Below, one piece after another: positions 1 to 7,030 of a DNA stretch of 7,117 bases (position 1 is its first letter; each line of letters starts with the position of its first letter). The stretch is taken from NCBI GenBank assembly GCA_005789685.1, contig SXXD01000224.1, positions 1 through 7,117 on the forward strand, in the 5' to 3' direction. The stretch comes from Burkholderiales bacterium (GTDB lineage Bacteria > Pseudomonadota > Gammaproteobacteria > Burkholderiales > Burkholderiaceae_C). A program made the translations under genes and the position numbers. Under the pieces are notes generated by a model. It did not search any database. It saw only the letters and a list, made by a program, of their open reading frames with translations, and had not been told where the DNA came from.

Positions 1-423
1 GGCTGGGATACCCACATCAATCAAGGCAATGTGACAGGCTTGTTGGCCAACAATTTAAGCAATCTTGCGAACACACTCATTCAACTCAGAGCGGCTTTCA
101 TTGAGCCCAATGATGTGGTGATTGTGGCCAGTGAATTTGGCCGAACTTGCGCTGAAAACGGAACGCGGGGCACTGACCATGGTCATGGCAATGTGATGTG
201 GCTGTTAGGCAACCGGGTACAGGGAGGAAAATGGCATGGAAAATGGGATGGACTGGCTCAAAATCAACTCAATGAGGGCAGAGATTTGCCCGTTCACCAC
301 GACTTTAGAGGGGTTTTTGCTCAAGCGCTGGTGGCAAGCTTAGGTTTGACAAAGGCACGCGTTGCAGACGTGTTTCCTGGCTTTCGGTGGGATGACAGCC
401 TGGATGGCATTTTCAAAGCTTAA
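1..423 (+). CDS. DUF1501 family protein, C-terminal part (5' end outside window)
   Basis: The frame is open from the first base and gives 140 residues to a TAA stop; the true start lies upstream. Visible hallmarks of DUF1501 (sulfatase/alkaline phosphatase-like fold) are GWDTH at residues 1-5, SEFGRT near 44-49, and NG-x-x-GTDHGHGN near 53-64, followed by a GG-x-x-HG-x-W-x-GL segment, a DFRG segment and a closing VFPGFRW. In this superfamily such Asp/His/Glu clusters bind metal, but the substrate of DUF1501 proteins is not established. Members are usually exported and often follow a DUF1800 gene, which would lie to the left of this window. The gene converges on a small minus-strand gene, with 9 bases between the stop codons and no obvious terminator hairpin. 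Confidence 0.9.
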   Translation, partial: GWDTHINQGNVTGLLANNLSNLANTLIQLRAAFIEPNDVVIVASEFGRTCAENGTRGTDHGHGNVMWLLGNRVQGGKWHGKWDGLAQNQLNEGRDLPVHHDFRGVFAQALVASLGLTKARVADVFPGFRWDDSLDGIFKA

Positions 424-432
424 TGTCAAAGT

Positions 433-633
433 TCATTGAAAATAGCACCACAATCCATAACACTTGCCTGAAAACCATTCGATGGCAATATCAAGCAGGA
501 CGGTCAATAAAAAAAATGGCAACCCAAAATACACGGCAGCCCAAAATCCTGCCAACCAAGTTGGGCGTGGCTCTTTGAGCTTGTAGCCCATGACTGTTTG
601 GGCCTGACGTTTTTCAAGGAATTTTTTCAGCAT
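433..633 (-). CDS. small single-helix membrane protein, hypothetical
   Basis: This 66-residue reading frame is not recognised as a known family. It starts with a basic stretch (MLKKFLEKRQ), continues with a polar segment that includes KLKEPRPTW, then has one hydrophobic helix at about residues 27-50 (rich in F, L, V, A) and a short tail with two Cys (KCYGLWCYFQ). This is the layout of a small inner-membrane protein with a cytoplasmic N-terminus. The start at 633 was chosen because the frame further upstream runs antisense into the well-supported acyltransferase gene and looks like non-coding translation; an inner ATG at 591 would give 52 residues. Neither start has a good Shine-Dalgarno site. 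The gene is divergent from the acyltransferase (39 bases between starts) and converges on the DUF1501 gene. The evidence is the membrane-protein pattern plus the otherwise empty gap it fills. Confidence 0.6.
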   Translation of the reverse strand: MLKKFLEKRQAQTVMGYKLKEPRPTWLAGFWAAVYFGLPFFLLTVLLDIAIEWFSGKCYGLWCYFQ

Positions 634-660
634 GCTTTTGCGCTTTATTTCAATCTTCAA

Positions 661-665
661 AAAGG
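661..665 (+). promoter_or_regulatory. ribosome binding site deciding the start of the acyltransferase gene
   Basis: AAAGG lies 7 bases before the ATG at 673. The frame is open further upstream to a TTG at 598, but that extension overlaps the divergent small gene, has no such site, and encodes a Phe-rich stretch unlike the family. The site therefore favours 673 as the start. Confidence 0.65.
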
Positions 666-672
666 TAAGCCA

Positions 673-1593
673 ATGATAGTGCATTGGGATGGGCATGACC
701 TTGCAGAATGGGATGCGGTTCACACAGCGGCGGCTGGGGCTTTGCAGCAAGGGTGGGACTATGGCTCAAGTTTGAAATTGTTGGGTGTGCCCGTTTTAAG
801 AGCTCGTGTTGTGGATGAAGGTCATCAAGTAGCCCAAGCGCAGTTCATTGTCAGGAAGTGGGGCAAATTTGGTGCTGTCGCCCTTTGTACTCGCGGCCCC
901 ATTTGGTCTAAGTCCTTAACACCTGAAGCCGAATCCATCGTTTACAAAGCATTGAAGAAATCATTGCCTCTCACCGGTATTCGCTTCATGGCTGTCACGC
1001 CAGAAGTTGCACAGGGTCAGGTCCACGGCTTGCACCCCATGCGCAGAATCATGTCGGGTATGTCGACGGTCATGCTCGATTTGGATCAGCCTATTTCCGA
1101 GATGCGAACGCATCTTGAAGGACGCTGGCGAGCCAGTTTGGTCAGTGCTGAGTCAAGCGCCATGACGGTTCACCGTGTGGGCACCAATGAAGGTCAGTAC
1201 AGGTGGTTGCTGGACAATGAGAAACAGCAAAGGGTTGATAAACATCTTGAAGGATTGCCGATTCCTTTTTTTGACCTCTATGTTCAATCTCGCAAGCAAC
1301 CCGCCAAAAATATTTTGACACTCAGAAGCGATATGGGCAGAGATCGTATTGCGGCCATGATGTTTTTAATTCATGGCGAAGCGGCCACCTACCAAGTGGG
1401 ATGGACCTCTGATCAAGGCCGTGAACTGAATGCACACCATTTGATTTTGTGGCGCGCGATTGAAGAGCTGCGCGAAAGGGGCGTCAGAGCATTGGATTTG
1501 GGCGGGGTCAATACGATTCGAAGCGCAGGTGTCGCTAGATTTAAGATGCGTACGGGTGGCAAGGTTCTGACTTTGGCAGGTACTTATATTTAA
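673..1593 (+). CDS. FemAB-like / GNAT-fold aminoacyl- or acyltransferase
   Basis: A 306-residue protein with the C-terminal signature of the FemAB/FemX-like GNAT superfamily. It has GRDRIAAMM at residues 222-230, then a Y-x-x-GW segment at 240-244, a helix NAHHLILWRAIEEL at 253-266, and an ALDLGGV strand-turn at 273-279, followed by G-x-ARFK at 286-291 and GGK at 295-297. An earlier motif, HPMRRIMSGMSTVMLDL at 121-137, matches the point where family members enter the second domain. FemX/FemA enzymes transfer amino acids from aminoacyl-tRNA to peptidoglycan precursors. Proteobacterial members are mostly uncharacterised and may acylate other envelope molecules, so the substrate is unknown. There is no signal peptide, so it is probably cytoplasmic. 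It is the first gene of the five-gene run; the next starts 23 bases after its stop. No convincing promoter is visible upstream. Confidence 0.8.
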   Translation: MIVHWDGHDLAEWDAVHTAAAGALQQGWDYGSSLKLLGVPVLRARVVDEGHQVAQAQFIVRKWGKFGAVALCTRGPIWSKSLTPEAESIVYKALKKSLPLTGIRFMAVTPEVAQGQVHGLHPMRRIMSGMSTVMLDLDQPISEMRTHLEGRWRASLVSAESSAMTVHRVGTNEGQYRWLLDNEKQQRVDKHLEGLPIPFFDLYVQSRKQPAKNILTLRSDMGRDRIAAMMFLIHGEAATYQVGWTSDQGRELNAHHLILWRAIEELRERGVRALDLGGVNTIRSAGVARFKMRTGGKVLTLAGTYI

Positions 1594-1616
1594 GCTTTGA
1601 TAGTCGAAAAAACGAT

Positions 1617-2237
1617 ATGTATTTGCCGAAACAATTCAATCATCCTGAGCATGCTAGAAGCATCATTCTGGAAAATCCATTTGCCAGTTTGGTTTCGAAC
1701 GATGATGAAGGTTTTCCATTTATCAGCCACATTCCCATCAAGTTGATGCCCCATTCAACTGATGCGCAACAAGACATGTTGCTAGGTCATGTTGCCAAAG
1801 GCAATCCACATGCTGGCTTCTTGTCCAAACGGCCTGAAGTCCTTTTGACATTCATGGGACCTCAGGCTTACATGTCACCTGCCGTCTACCCTGATTTGAT
1901 CAGGGTACCCACATGGAGCTATGTGGCTGTGCATGTCAAAGCAGAAGTTCGTATTTTGGAAGGCGAAGAGGCGAAAGATGCGCTTTTGAAACAATTGATT
2001 GCCGATCACGAACCAGCCTATGCGAAGCAATGGCAAGGCCTTCCAGAAACCTACACGCATCCCATGATGAATGCCATCGTGGCCTTTGAGATGAAGTTAT
2101 TGAAAGTGCAGACCAAGGTCAAGCTCAACCAGCATCGCCCTGAGGCTCACGCTGCCATGCATGCTGCTTATGATGCTGGCAACGAATCTGAAAAAGCTCT
2201 GGCCCTTTGGATGCGGCGACTCGGATTGGCTTCATGA
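1617..2237 (+). CDS. paiB: PaiB-type FMN-binding protein (putative negative transcriptional regulator)
   Basis: At 206 residues this is the usual PaiB length. Family motifs in order: an N-terminal MYLPKQF; ENPFASLVS at residues 19-27; a SHIPI strand at 37-41; GHVAKGNPH at 57-65; EVLLTFMGPQAYMSP at 74-88; VPTWSYVAVHV at 97-107; a HE pair at 131-132; and AIVAFEMKL at 153-161, leading into KVKLNQHRPEA at 167-177. The split-barrel fold binds flavin in relatives. Bacillus PaiB was described as a repressor of sporulation and protease genes, but regulation by Proteobacterial members is unproven and an FMN-dependent redox or storage role is equally possible. The loop between MSP and VPTW (AVYPDLIR) seems shorter than the usual lysine-bearing loop, and this is where a perfect DNA inverted repeat lies. 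The stop codon overlaps the next start as ATGA. The RBS is weak. Confidence 0.85.
   Translation: MYLPKQFNHPEHARSIILENPFASLVSNDDEGFPFISHIPIKLMPHSTDAQQDMLLGHVAKGNPHAGFLSKRPEVLLTFMGPQAYMSPAVYPDLIRVPTWSYVAVHVKAEVRILEGEEAKDALLKQLIADHEPAYAKQWQGLPETYTHPMMNAIVAFEMKLLKVQTKVKLNQHRPEAHAAMHAAYDAGNESEKALALWMRRLGLAS
1887..1907. repeat. perfect 9-bp inverted repeat with 3-base loop inside paiB
   Basis: TACCCTGAT, loop TTG, then ATCAGGGTA forms a perfect hairpin inside the coding region. It encodes YPDLIRV, in a loop that differs from the family pattern. It may be chance; there is no T-tract after it, so it is not a normal intrinsic terminator. Confidence 0.5.
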
Positions 2238-3640
2238 ACACTGATTTACAGTGGATGCAAAAAGCCATTGCACTGGCCAAAGAAGCGGGTGAGGCCGGTG
2301 AAGTTCCAGTGGGTGCCGTGGTTGTGCGAGATGGCATCCTTGTAGGCAGAGGTCGCAACGGTCCTGTTGGCACCACAGACCCAACGGCCCATGCGGAAAT
2401 CATGGCTTTGCGTGATGCTGCCAAAACAATAGGCAATTACCGCCTTGAAAACTGTACCCTGTACGTTACGTTAGAGCCTTGCACCATGTGCGCAGGGGCC
2501 ATTCTGAATTCACGCATTTCACGGCTGGTGTTTGGTGCGTCAGAGTCCAGAACTGGCGCGGCGGGTTCGGTGTTGGATGTGTTTGCCAATCAAGAAATCA
2601 ACCACCAAACAGAAGTGTCAGGCGGCGTGTTAGCCGATGAATGCCGACAACTCTTGCAACAATTTTTCAAACCAAAGCGTGTCAATATGAACCCACTGCG
2701 CGAAGACGCCTTAAGGCCACCAGACGAATGGTTTGAGGGAATTCCTGATTACCCTTGGGCAGCCCACTACGTATCAGATTTGCCGTCGCTGAAGGGTCTG
2801 CGTTTGCACTATTTGGATGAAGGTCGAAGTGAAATTTCGAATGAGGTTGAAGAGTCATTGAATCACCAACAGATCACTTATTTATGTTTGCATGGCAATC
2901 CTGCATGGAGTTATTTGTACCGAAAGATGATTCCTACTTTCACAGCCCATGGCCACCGCGTTTTGGCGCCAGACCTCATAGGTTTTGGGAAAAGTGATAA
3001 GTTTAAAAAAGCCAATCAGCACAACTTTGAATTCCACCGCCAAGTCTTGCTAGATTTCATTGAACATTTGGATTTGAAACGCATCGTTTTGGTTGTTCAA
3101 GATTGGGGCGTCATTTTGGGGCTGACCTTGCCGATGGACATGTCTCTTCGCTTTGCAGGTTTGTTGGTGATGAACACGGCATTGGCAACAGGCACTCAGC
3201 CCTTGTCAAAAGGTTTTTTAAGTTGGCGTGAATGGTGTCAAGCCAATCCCGACTTTGATGTGGCCAAGCTCTTTGCGCGGGGCAACAAACACATGTCTGA
3301 TGCAGAAACGCAAGCCTATAACAGCCCCTTCAAAGACCGTGGCCATCGCGCAGCGCTTCATGCTTTTCCGCCCATGGTGCCTGAGTTTGAAAACAGCCCA
3401 GGCGCAGAAATTTCAAGACAAGCCCTTAACTTTTGGCGCGAGCAGTGGCAAGGCCAAACCATGATGGCCATTGGTCTTCAAGACCCTGTGTTGGGAGAGC
3501 CTGTGATGCGTGAGCTGCAGCAAAACATCAAAGGCTGCCCAGAACCCATTCTGCTGCCACAGGCTGGCCATTTTGTGCAAGAACATGGCCAATCGATTGC
3601 TGAATCAGCCCTACAGTATTTCAAAGTTAGTACCTCATGA
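2234..3640 (+). CDS. tadA: fused tRNA-adenosine(34) deaminase TadA and DhlA-type haloalkane dehalogenase
   Basis: A 468-residue two-domain protein; the start is the ATG in the ATGA overlap with paiB. Residues 1-149 are a whole TadA: PVGAVVV, then HAE (zinc ligand His53, proton-shuttle Glu55), PCTMC (zinc ligands Cys83, Cys86), and a typical LLQQFFKPKR end. TadA converts A34 of tRNA-Arg(ACG) to inosine and is normally essential, about 150-170 residues and dimeric. Residues 152-468 are a complete alpha/beta hydrolase close to Xanthobacter DhlA, beginning with DEWFEGIPDYPW. It has oxyanion motif HGNPAWSYLYRKMIP at 220-234, nucleophile Asp290 with Trp291 in VVQDWG, a second halide-binding Trp candidate at 331, acid Asp417 in AIGLQDPVLG, and His446 in AGHFVQE. 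All catalytic positions are present, so hydrolytic dehalogenation is plausible, though the substrate is unknown. An inner ATG at 2687 sits exactly at the domain border without a good RBS. Both domains are clear; whether the cell makes one chain or two is less sure. Confidence 0.88.
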   Translation: MNTDLQWMQKAIALAKEAGEAGEVPVGAVVVRDGILVGRGRNGPVGTTDPTAHAEIMALRDAAKTIGNYRLENCTLYVTLEPCTMCAGAILNSRISRLVFGASESRTGAAGSVLDVFANQEINHQTEVSGGVLADECRQLLQQFFKPKRVNMNPLREDALRPPDEWFEGIPDYPWAAHYVSDLPSLKGLRLHYLDEGRSEISNEVEESLNHQQITYLCLHGNPAWSYLYRKMIPTFTAHGHRVLAPDLIGFGKSDKFKKANQHNFEFHRQVLLDFIEHLDLKRIVLVVQDWGVILGLTLPMDMSLRFAGLLVMNTALATGTQPLSKGFLSWREWCQANPDFDVAKLFARGNKHMSDAETQAYNSPFKDRGHRAALHAFPPMVPEFENSPGAEISRQALNFWREQWQGQTMMAIGLQDPVLGEPVMRELQQNIKGCPEPILLPQAGHFVQEHGQSIAESALQYFKVSTS

Positions 3641-4545
3641 GCCACATCTACATTTTTTCTCCCTCCAGTGCGGTGCGTGACAAGTCTGCTTTTAAGCGCG
3701 GTATCAAACGCCTTGAAGCTATGGGTCATGAGGTCCAAATTGACCCCGATGCACTGACAAGTCACATGCGGTTTGCGGGGGATGATGAAACTCGTTTGAA
3801 GGCCATCGGTCGTGCTGTAGCCAGTGGTGCCAACATCGCCATGATTTCACGGGGTGGTTATGGCCTCACGCGTCTGTTGACACAATTGCCATACAAAGCC
3901 ATTGCAAAATCGATCGACAATGGAACCCAATATGTGGGCTTAAGCGATTTCACCGCTTTTCAATTGGCGGTTTATGCAAAAACACAGCGCATCACATGGC
4001 AAGGCCCTGCGCTTGGAGAAGACTTTGGACCCGAGAGTGAACCCGATGACATCATGCAAGCATGCTTTGATGATTTGTGTTTAGAGCAAGGGGAGGGCAC
4101 AGGTTGGCGCATGCCTGTTGATTCTTTGCAAAAAAATGTCAAAGTAAACAACGCCGTTTTGTGGGGTGGCAATTTAGCGGTACTTACTTCGTTGCTGGGC
4201 ACTCCTTATTTTCCATTGATTAAGAAGGGCGTTTTATTTTTAGAGGATGTAGGAGAGCACCCCTATAAGATTGAACGCATGCTGACGCAATTGCTCAATG
4301 CGGGTGTTTTGCAAAATCAAAAGGCCCTCGTGTTTGGACAGTTCACATCGTATAAGTTGATTCCCCATGACAAGGGTTTCAAACTCAAGACGGTGATTGA
4401 CAGGTTGCGAACGCAGCTCAAAATTCCTGTTTTGGCTGGGCTGCCATTGGGGCATGTTTCAACCAAAGTACTTTTGCCCATCGGTGCCAAAGTTGATTTG
4501 GCCACTGAAGGCCGCGATGCATTTTTAGTGTGGGGTCACATTTAA
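3637..4545 (+). CDS. ldcA: LD-carboxypeptidase, peptidase family S66 (LdcA-like)
   Basis: The 302 residues match the normal length of S66 muramoyltetrapeptide carboxypeptidases. These cytoplasmic serine peptidases remove the terminal D-Ala from murein tetrapeptides during cell-wall recycling. The Ser-Glu-His triad is visible: nucleophile Ser103 in VGLSDFTAF, Glu203 in LFLEDVGEHPYKIERML, and His273 in GLPLGHVSTK; the spacing agrees with Pseudomonas LdcA. Other family motifs are IYIFSPSSAV at the N-terminus, SRGGYGLTRLL at 71-81 and LWGGNLAVLTSLLGTPY at 175-191. There is no signal peptide, as expected. The start is the ATG in an ATGA overlap with the preceding dehalogenase domain, and the stop overlaps the next start as TAATG, so translation is probably coupled on both sides. 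The protein looks intact. Some S66 members act on other substrates such as microcin C, so the exact peptide is inferred. Confidence 0.9.
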   Translation: MSHIYIFSPSSAVRDKSAFKRGIKRLEAMGHEVQIDPDALTSHMRFAGDDETRLKAIGRAVASGANIAMISRGGYGLTRLLTQLPYKAIAKSIDNGTQYVGLSDFTAFQLAVYAKTQRITWQGPALGEDFGPESEPDDIMQACFDDLCLEQGEGTGWRMPVDSLQKNVKVNNAVLWGGNLAVLTSLLGTPYFPLIKKGVLFLEDVGEHPYKIERMLTQLLNAGVLQNQKALVFGQFTSYKLIPHDKGFKLKTVIDRLRTQLKIPVLAGLPLGHVSTKVLLPIGAKVDLATEGRDAFLVWGHI

Positions 4546-7025
4546 TGCTAAAGAAAAAAGTCAGATGGAGCCTCTGGTTCTTGCGTGCCGTTTTGGCCCT
4601 TTTGTTGCTGGCCTTAACAGCGTTTGGCGTTTTCCAAATTTATATACTTAAATCGATAGCGCCACTGACAGGTGAAGCTCAACTGGCTGGCTTGTCATCT
4701 GGTGTTGAGATTAAACGCGACGCTTCAGATGTGACGCACATCTATGCCAAGTCACCGATGGATGCATGGCGTGCTATTGGTTATGTACACGCTCAAGAAC
4801 GAGGTTGGCAATTGGCATTCAATCGTCAAGTGATGCACGGCGAATTGTCGGAGTGGCTTGGCCCCACGACTTTAGAAACAGATAAATTGATGCGCACATT
4901 GGGCATTATGAAGTCTGCGAAAGCACAGTTTGACAAGTTACCGCCGAACACCCAGATGGCCCTTGAGGCCTACGCAGAAGGCGTTCAAGCTGGTTATGCC
5001 AGTGCGCAATGGCGTGCGCCAGAGTTTGTCATTCTAGGGATCAATCCTTCTAAAACCATGAAGCCTTGGACTGCTTTCGACAGCGTGGGCTGGGCTTTGA
5101 TGATGGCTCTGGATTTGGGTGGCAACTGGGGCAATGAGTTTGCCCGCCTCATGTCTGCTCAGGCTTTGAGCACAGAGGATTTGTGGAAACTCTTTCCACC
5201 GTATCCAGGTGAGTCGCGCGGCTCCAAAGTCGACATTGCAGCCCTTTATCAAAATTTGGGCGTATACGCCAAAGAGGCTTCGCCTCAAGCAAAAGCTTTG
5301 GCCACACAGCAGCTGTTGGCCTCTACCACTTTGGATGTGGGCGTGTTTGAAGGCAAGGGCAGCAACAACTGGGTAGTGCCAGGAAGCAACACACGATCCG
5401 GTTTGCCCTTGTTGGCCAACGATCCGCATTTGGGTTTAAGTGCGCCTGCTGTTTGGTATTTTGCAGGTTTGCACGCACCCGCAGGTCAATTTGCTGACGG
5501 CAAGGCTCATGCTGCTTTGGATGTGGTAGGCGCCACTTTGCCTGGTTTGCCATTTGTTGTTTTGGGTCGAACCAACAAGGCCGCATGGGGCTTTACCAAC
5601 ACAGGCCCTGATGTTCAAGACTTGTATTTGGAAGCCTTAGAAGGCAAAGACAATTACCGCACACCGATGGGCCAACAAGCTTTTGAAACACGCAATGAAG
5701 TGATCAAAGTGAAGGGGCAGGCCGATGTCAGCATCAAGGTGCGAAGCACTCGCCATGGCCCTGTTATTTCGGATGTCCAGCCAGCTTATGCCCAGTTTTT
5801 AAACATGGACAAGTACGCCATTGCTTTACGCTGGACTGCTTTAGACGTTGACAATCAAACCATTGTGGCGGGCATGGATGCCAATTTTGCAAACTCTGTA
5901 GCAGAGTTGCGCCAGGCATTTTCAAAAAACCATTCACCGATGCAAAGTGCAGTGATGGCCGATACATCTGGCCATGTACTTTTTAAGGCTGTTGGTAAAG
6001 TGCCTGTTCGTTCAGCGGCCCACGACTTACAAGGCATGGTGCCTGCGCCTGGTTGGTTAAGCCAATACGATTGGCAGTCTTGGGTTCCTTATGAGCAAAC
6101 GCCTGAGGTGACACAAGCAGACATTGAAAAGCGCGGTTGGCATGCCACGGCCAATCAAAAGATTGTGCCGCCTGCCTATGCACAGTTTTTAACGCATGAC
6201 TGGACTGGCCCTGAGCGCTTTGACCGAATTTCACAATTGCTATCTGCCGGCTCTCAATTTGATGCCAACAACATGAAGACCATTCAAGCCGATGTGCATT
6301 CATTGGCTGCAGTCCGATTGTTGCCTTATCTTCAATCACTTTCGTCTCAGCATTCAAAAGCAGGCGAGGCGTTGCCCCTCTTGAAATCTTTCAAGGGAGA
6401 CATGACCCGTGATTCAGCCGGCGCTTTGATTTATGCCGTTTGGATTGACGAAGTGACTCGCGCCATTCTCATTCCCAAATTGGGTGAGACACGTTTTAAG
6501 GCTTTGTTTGGTAAACGTGCTTTTCGTCCTGCCATCGAAGGTGTTTTAGCCACTCAAGATAAGTCTTGGTGTGGTGAGGCAGGATGCCAGACGCTGATGA
6601 ACAAGGCACTCGATACTGCTTTGGATAAAATTTTGGCCATGCAGGGCTCGAACGTGGCCGAGTGGAATTGGGGGCGTGCTCATCCAGCCCTTAGTGCACA
6701 CAGGCCTTTTGGTAACGTCAAAACTCTAGCGCCATTTTTTGACGTCACCGGACCCAGCGGGGGTGATAACTTCACGGTCAATGTGGGTCAATACTGGACA
6801 AGCAGCGCCACAGTGCCTTTTGCAACGCGTCATGCGGCCTCTATGAGAGCTGTTTACGACCTGGCCAACCTAGATGAGTCTGGCTTTATTTACCAAACAG
6901 GTCAAAGCGGCCATCCTTTTTCTTCGCGTTACCAAGACATGAAGGCTGAATGGGGTCAAATCAAGTACCGACCTTTAAGGATGTCAACCTCCGGTTCAAC
7001 TCAGACTTTGAAATTGAATCCTTAA
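4545..7025 (+). CDS. penicillin acylase family Ntn-hydrolase, membrane-anchored or exported
   Basis: An 826-residue precursor of the penicillin acylase type, which matures by self-cleavage into alpha and beta chains. The start at 4545 was chosen because it forms TAATG with the ldcA stop and puts MLKKKVRW before a hydrophobic helix at about residues 11-36, which is a signal anchor or signal peptide for export. The alpha chain begins with the GVEIKRDASDVTHIYA motif (53-68) and YVHAQERGWQLAFNRQ (80-95). The beta chain should start at Ser273 in GKGSNNWVV, followed by NDPHL at 292-296, then GFTNTGPDVQDLY at 349-361, HGPV at 404-407 and ALRW at 427-430. VPVR (486-489) carries the conserved Arg. RFDRI (558-562) and a C-terminal GQSGHPFSSRYQDM complete the pattern. 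Cys676 and Cys681 could form a disulfide. The expected oxyanion Asn is Ser468 (PMQSAVMAD). Relatives cleave amides of penicillins, cyclic peptides or acyl-homoserine lactones; the substrate here is unknown. Confidence 0.9.
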   Translation: MLKKKVRWSLWFLRAVLALLLLALTAFGVFQIYILKSIAPLTGEAQLAGLSSGVEIKRDASDVTHIYAKSPMDAWRAIGYVHAQERGWQLAFNRQVMHGELSEWLGPTTLETDKLMRTLGIMKSAKAQFDKLPPNTQMALEAYAEGVQAGYASAQWRAPEFVILGINPSKTMKPWTAFDSVGWALMMALDLGGNWGNEFARLMSAQALSTEDLWKLFPPYPGESRGSKVDIAALYQNLGVYAKEASPQAKALATQQLLASTTLDVGVFEGKGSNNWVVPGSNTRSGLPLLANDPHLGLSAPAVWYFAGLHAPAGQFADGKAHAALDVVGATLPGLPFVVLGRTNKAAWGFTNTGPDVQDLYLEALEGKDNYRTPMGQQAFETRNEVIKVKGQADVSIKVRSTRHGPVISDVQPAYAQFLNMDKYAIALRWTALDVDNQTIVAGMDANFANSVAELRQAFSKNHSPMQSAVMADTSGHVLFKAVGKVPVRSAAHDLQGMVPAPGWLSQYDWQSWVPYEQTPEVTQADIEKRGWHATANQKIVPPAYAQFLTHDWTGPERFDRISQLLSAGSQFDANNMKTIQADVHSLAAVRLLPYLQSLSSQHSKAGEALPLLKSFKGDMTRDSAGALIYAVWIDEVTRAILIPKLGETRFKALFGKRAFRPAIEGVLATQDKSWCGEAGCQTLMNKALDTALDKILAMQGSNVAEWNWGRAHPALSAHRPFGNVKTLAPFFDVTGPSGGDNFTVNVGQYWTSSATVPFATRHAASMRAVYDLANLDESGFIYQTGQSGHPFSSRYQDMKAEWGQIKYRPLRMSTSGSTQTLKLNP

Positions 7026-7030
7026 GCAGT

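Noticed and set aside
598..672. Upstream extension of the acyltransferase frame from a TTG at 598
   Set aside because: It overlaps the divergent small gene, lacks a ribosome binding site, and the ATG at 673 has AAAGG at ideal spacing.
634..672. Possible divergent promoter between the small gene and the operon
   Set aside because: No pair of hexamers close to the sigma-70 consensus with good spacing could be identified; candidates such as TTGGCT followed by AAATAA on the minus strand match too poorly.
634..750. Upstream extension of the minus-strand small gene to a start at 750
   Set aside because: It would run antisense through the start of the acyltransferase gene, and the encoded residues look like random translation.
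2125..2436. Minus-strand frame of 103 codons opposite the paiB/tadA border
   Set aside because: It is antisense to conserved TadA codons, of biased composition and without recognisable features.
5781..6191. Repeated PAYAQFL in the penicillin acylase (residues 413-419 and 543-549)
   Set aside because: The second copy belongs to a normal family segment; the copies are 390 bases apart, their DNA differs and the flanks do not match, so it is probably coincidence.
5034..6357. Several minus-strand open frames of 60-131 codons opposite the penicillin acylase gene
   Set aside because: They are antisense to a clear family member, rich in Gln, His, Cys and Arg as expected for shadow frames, and show no motif.
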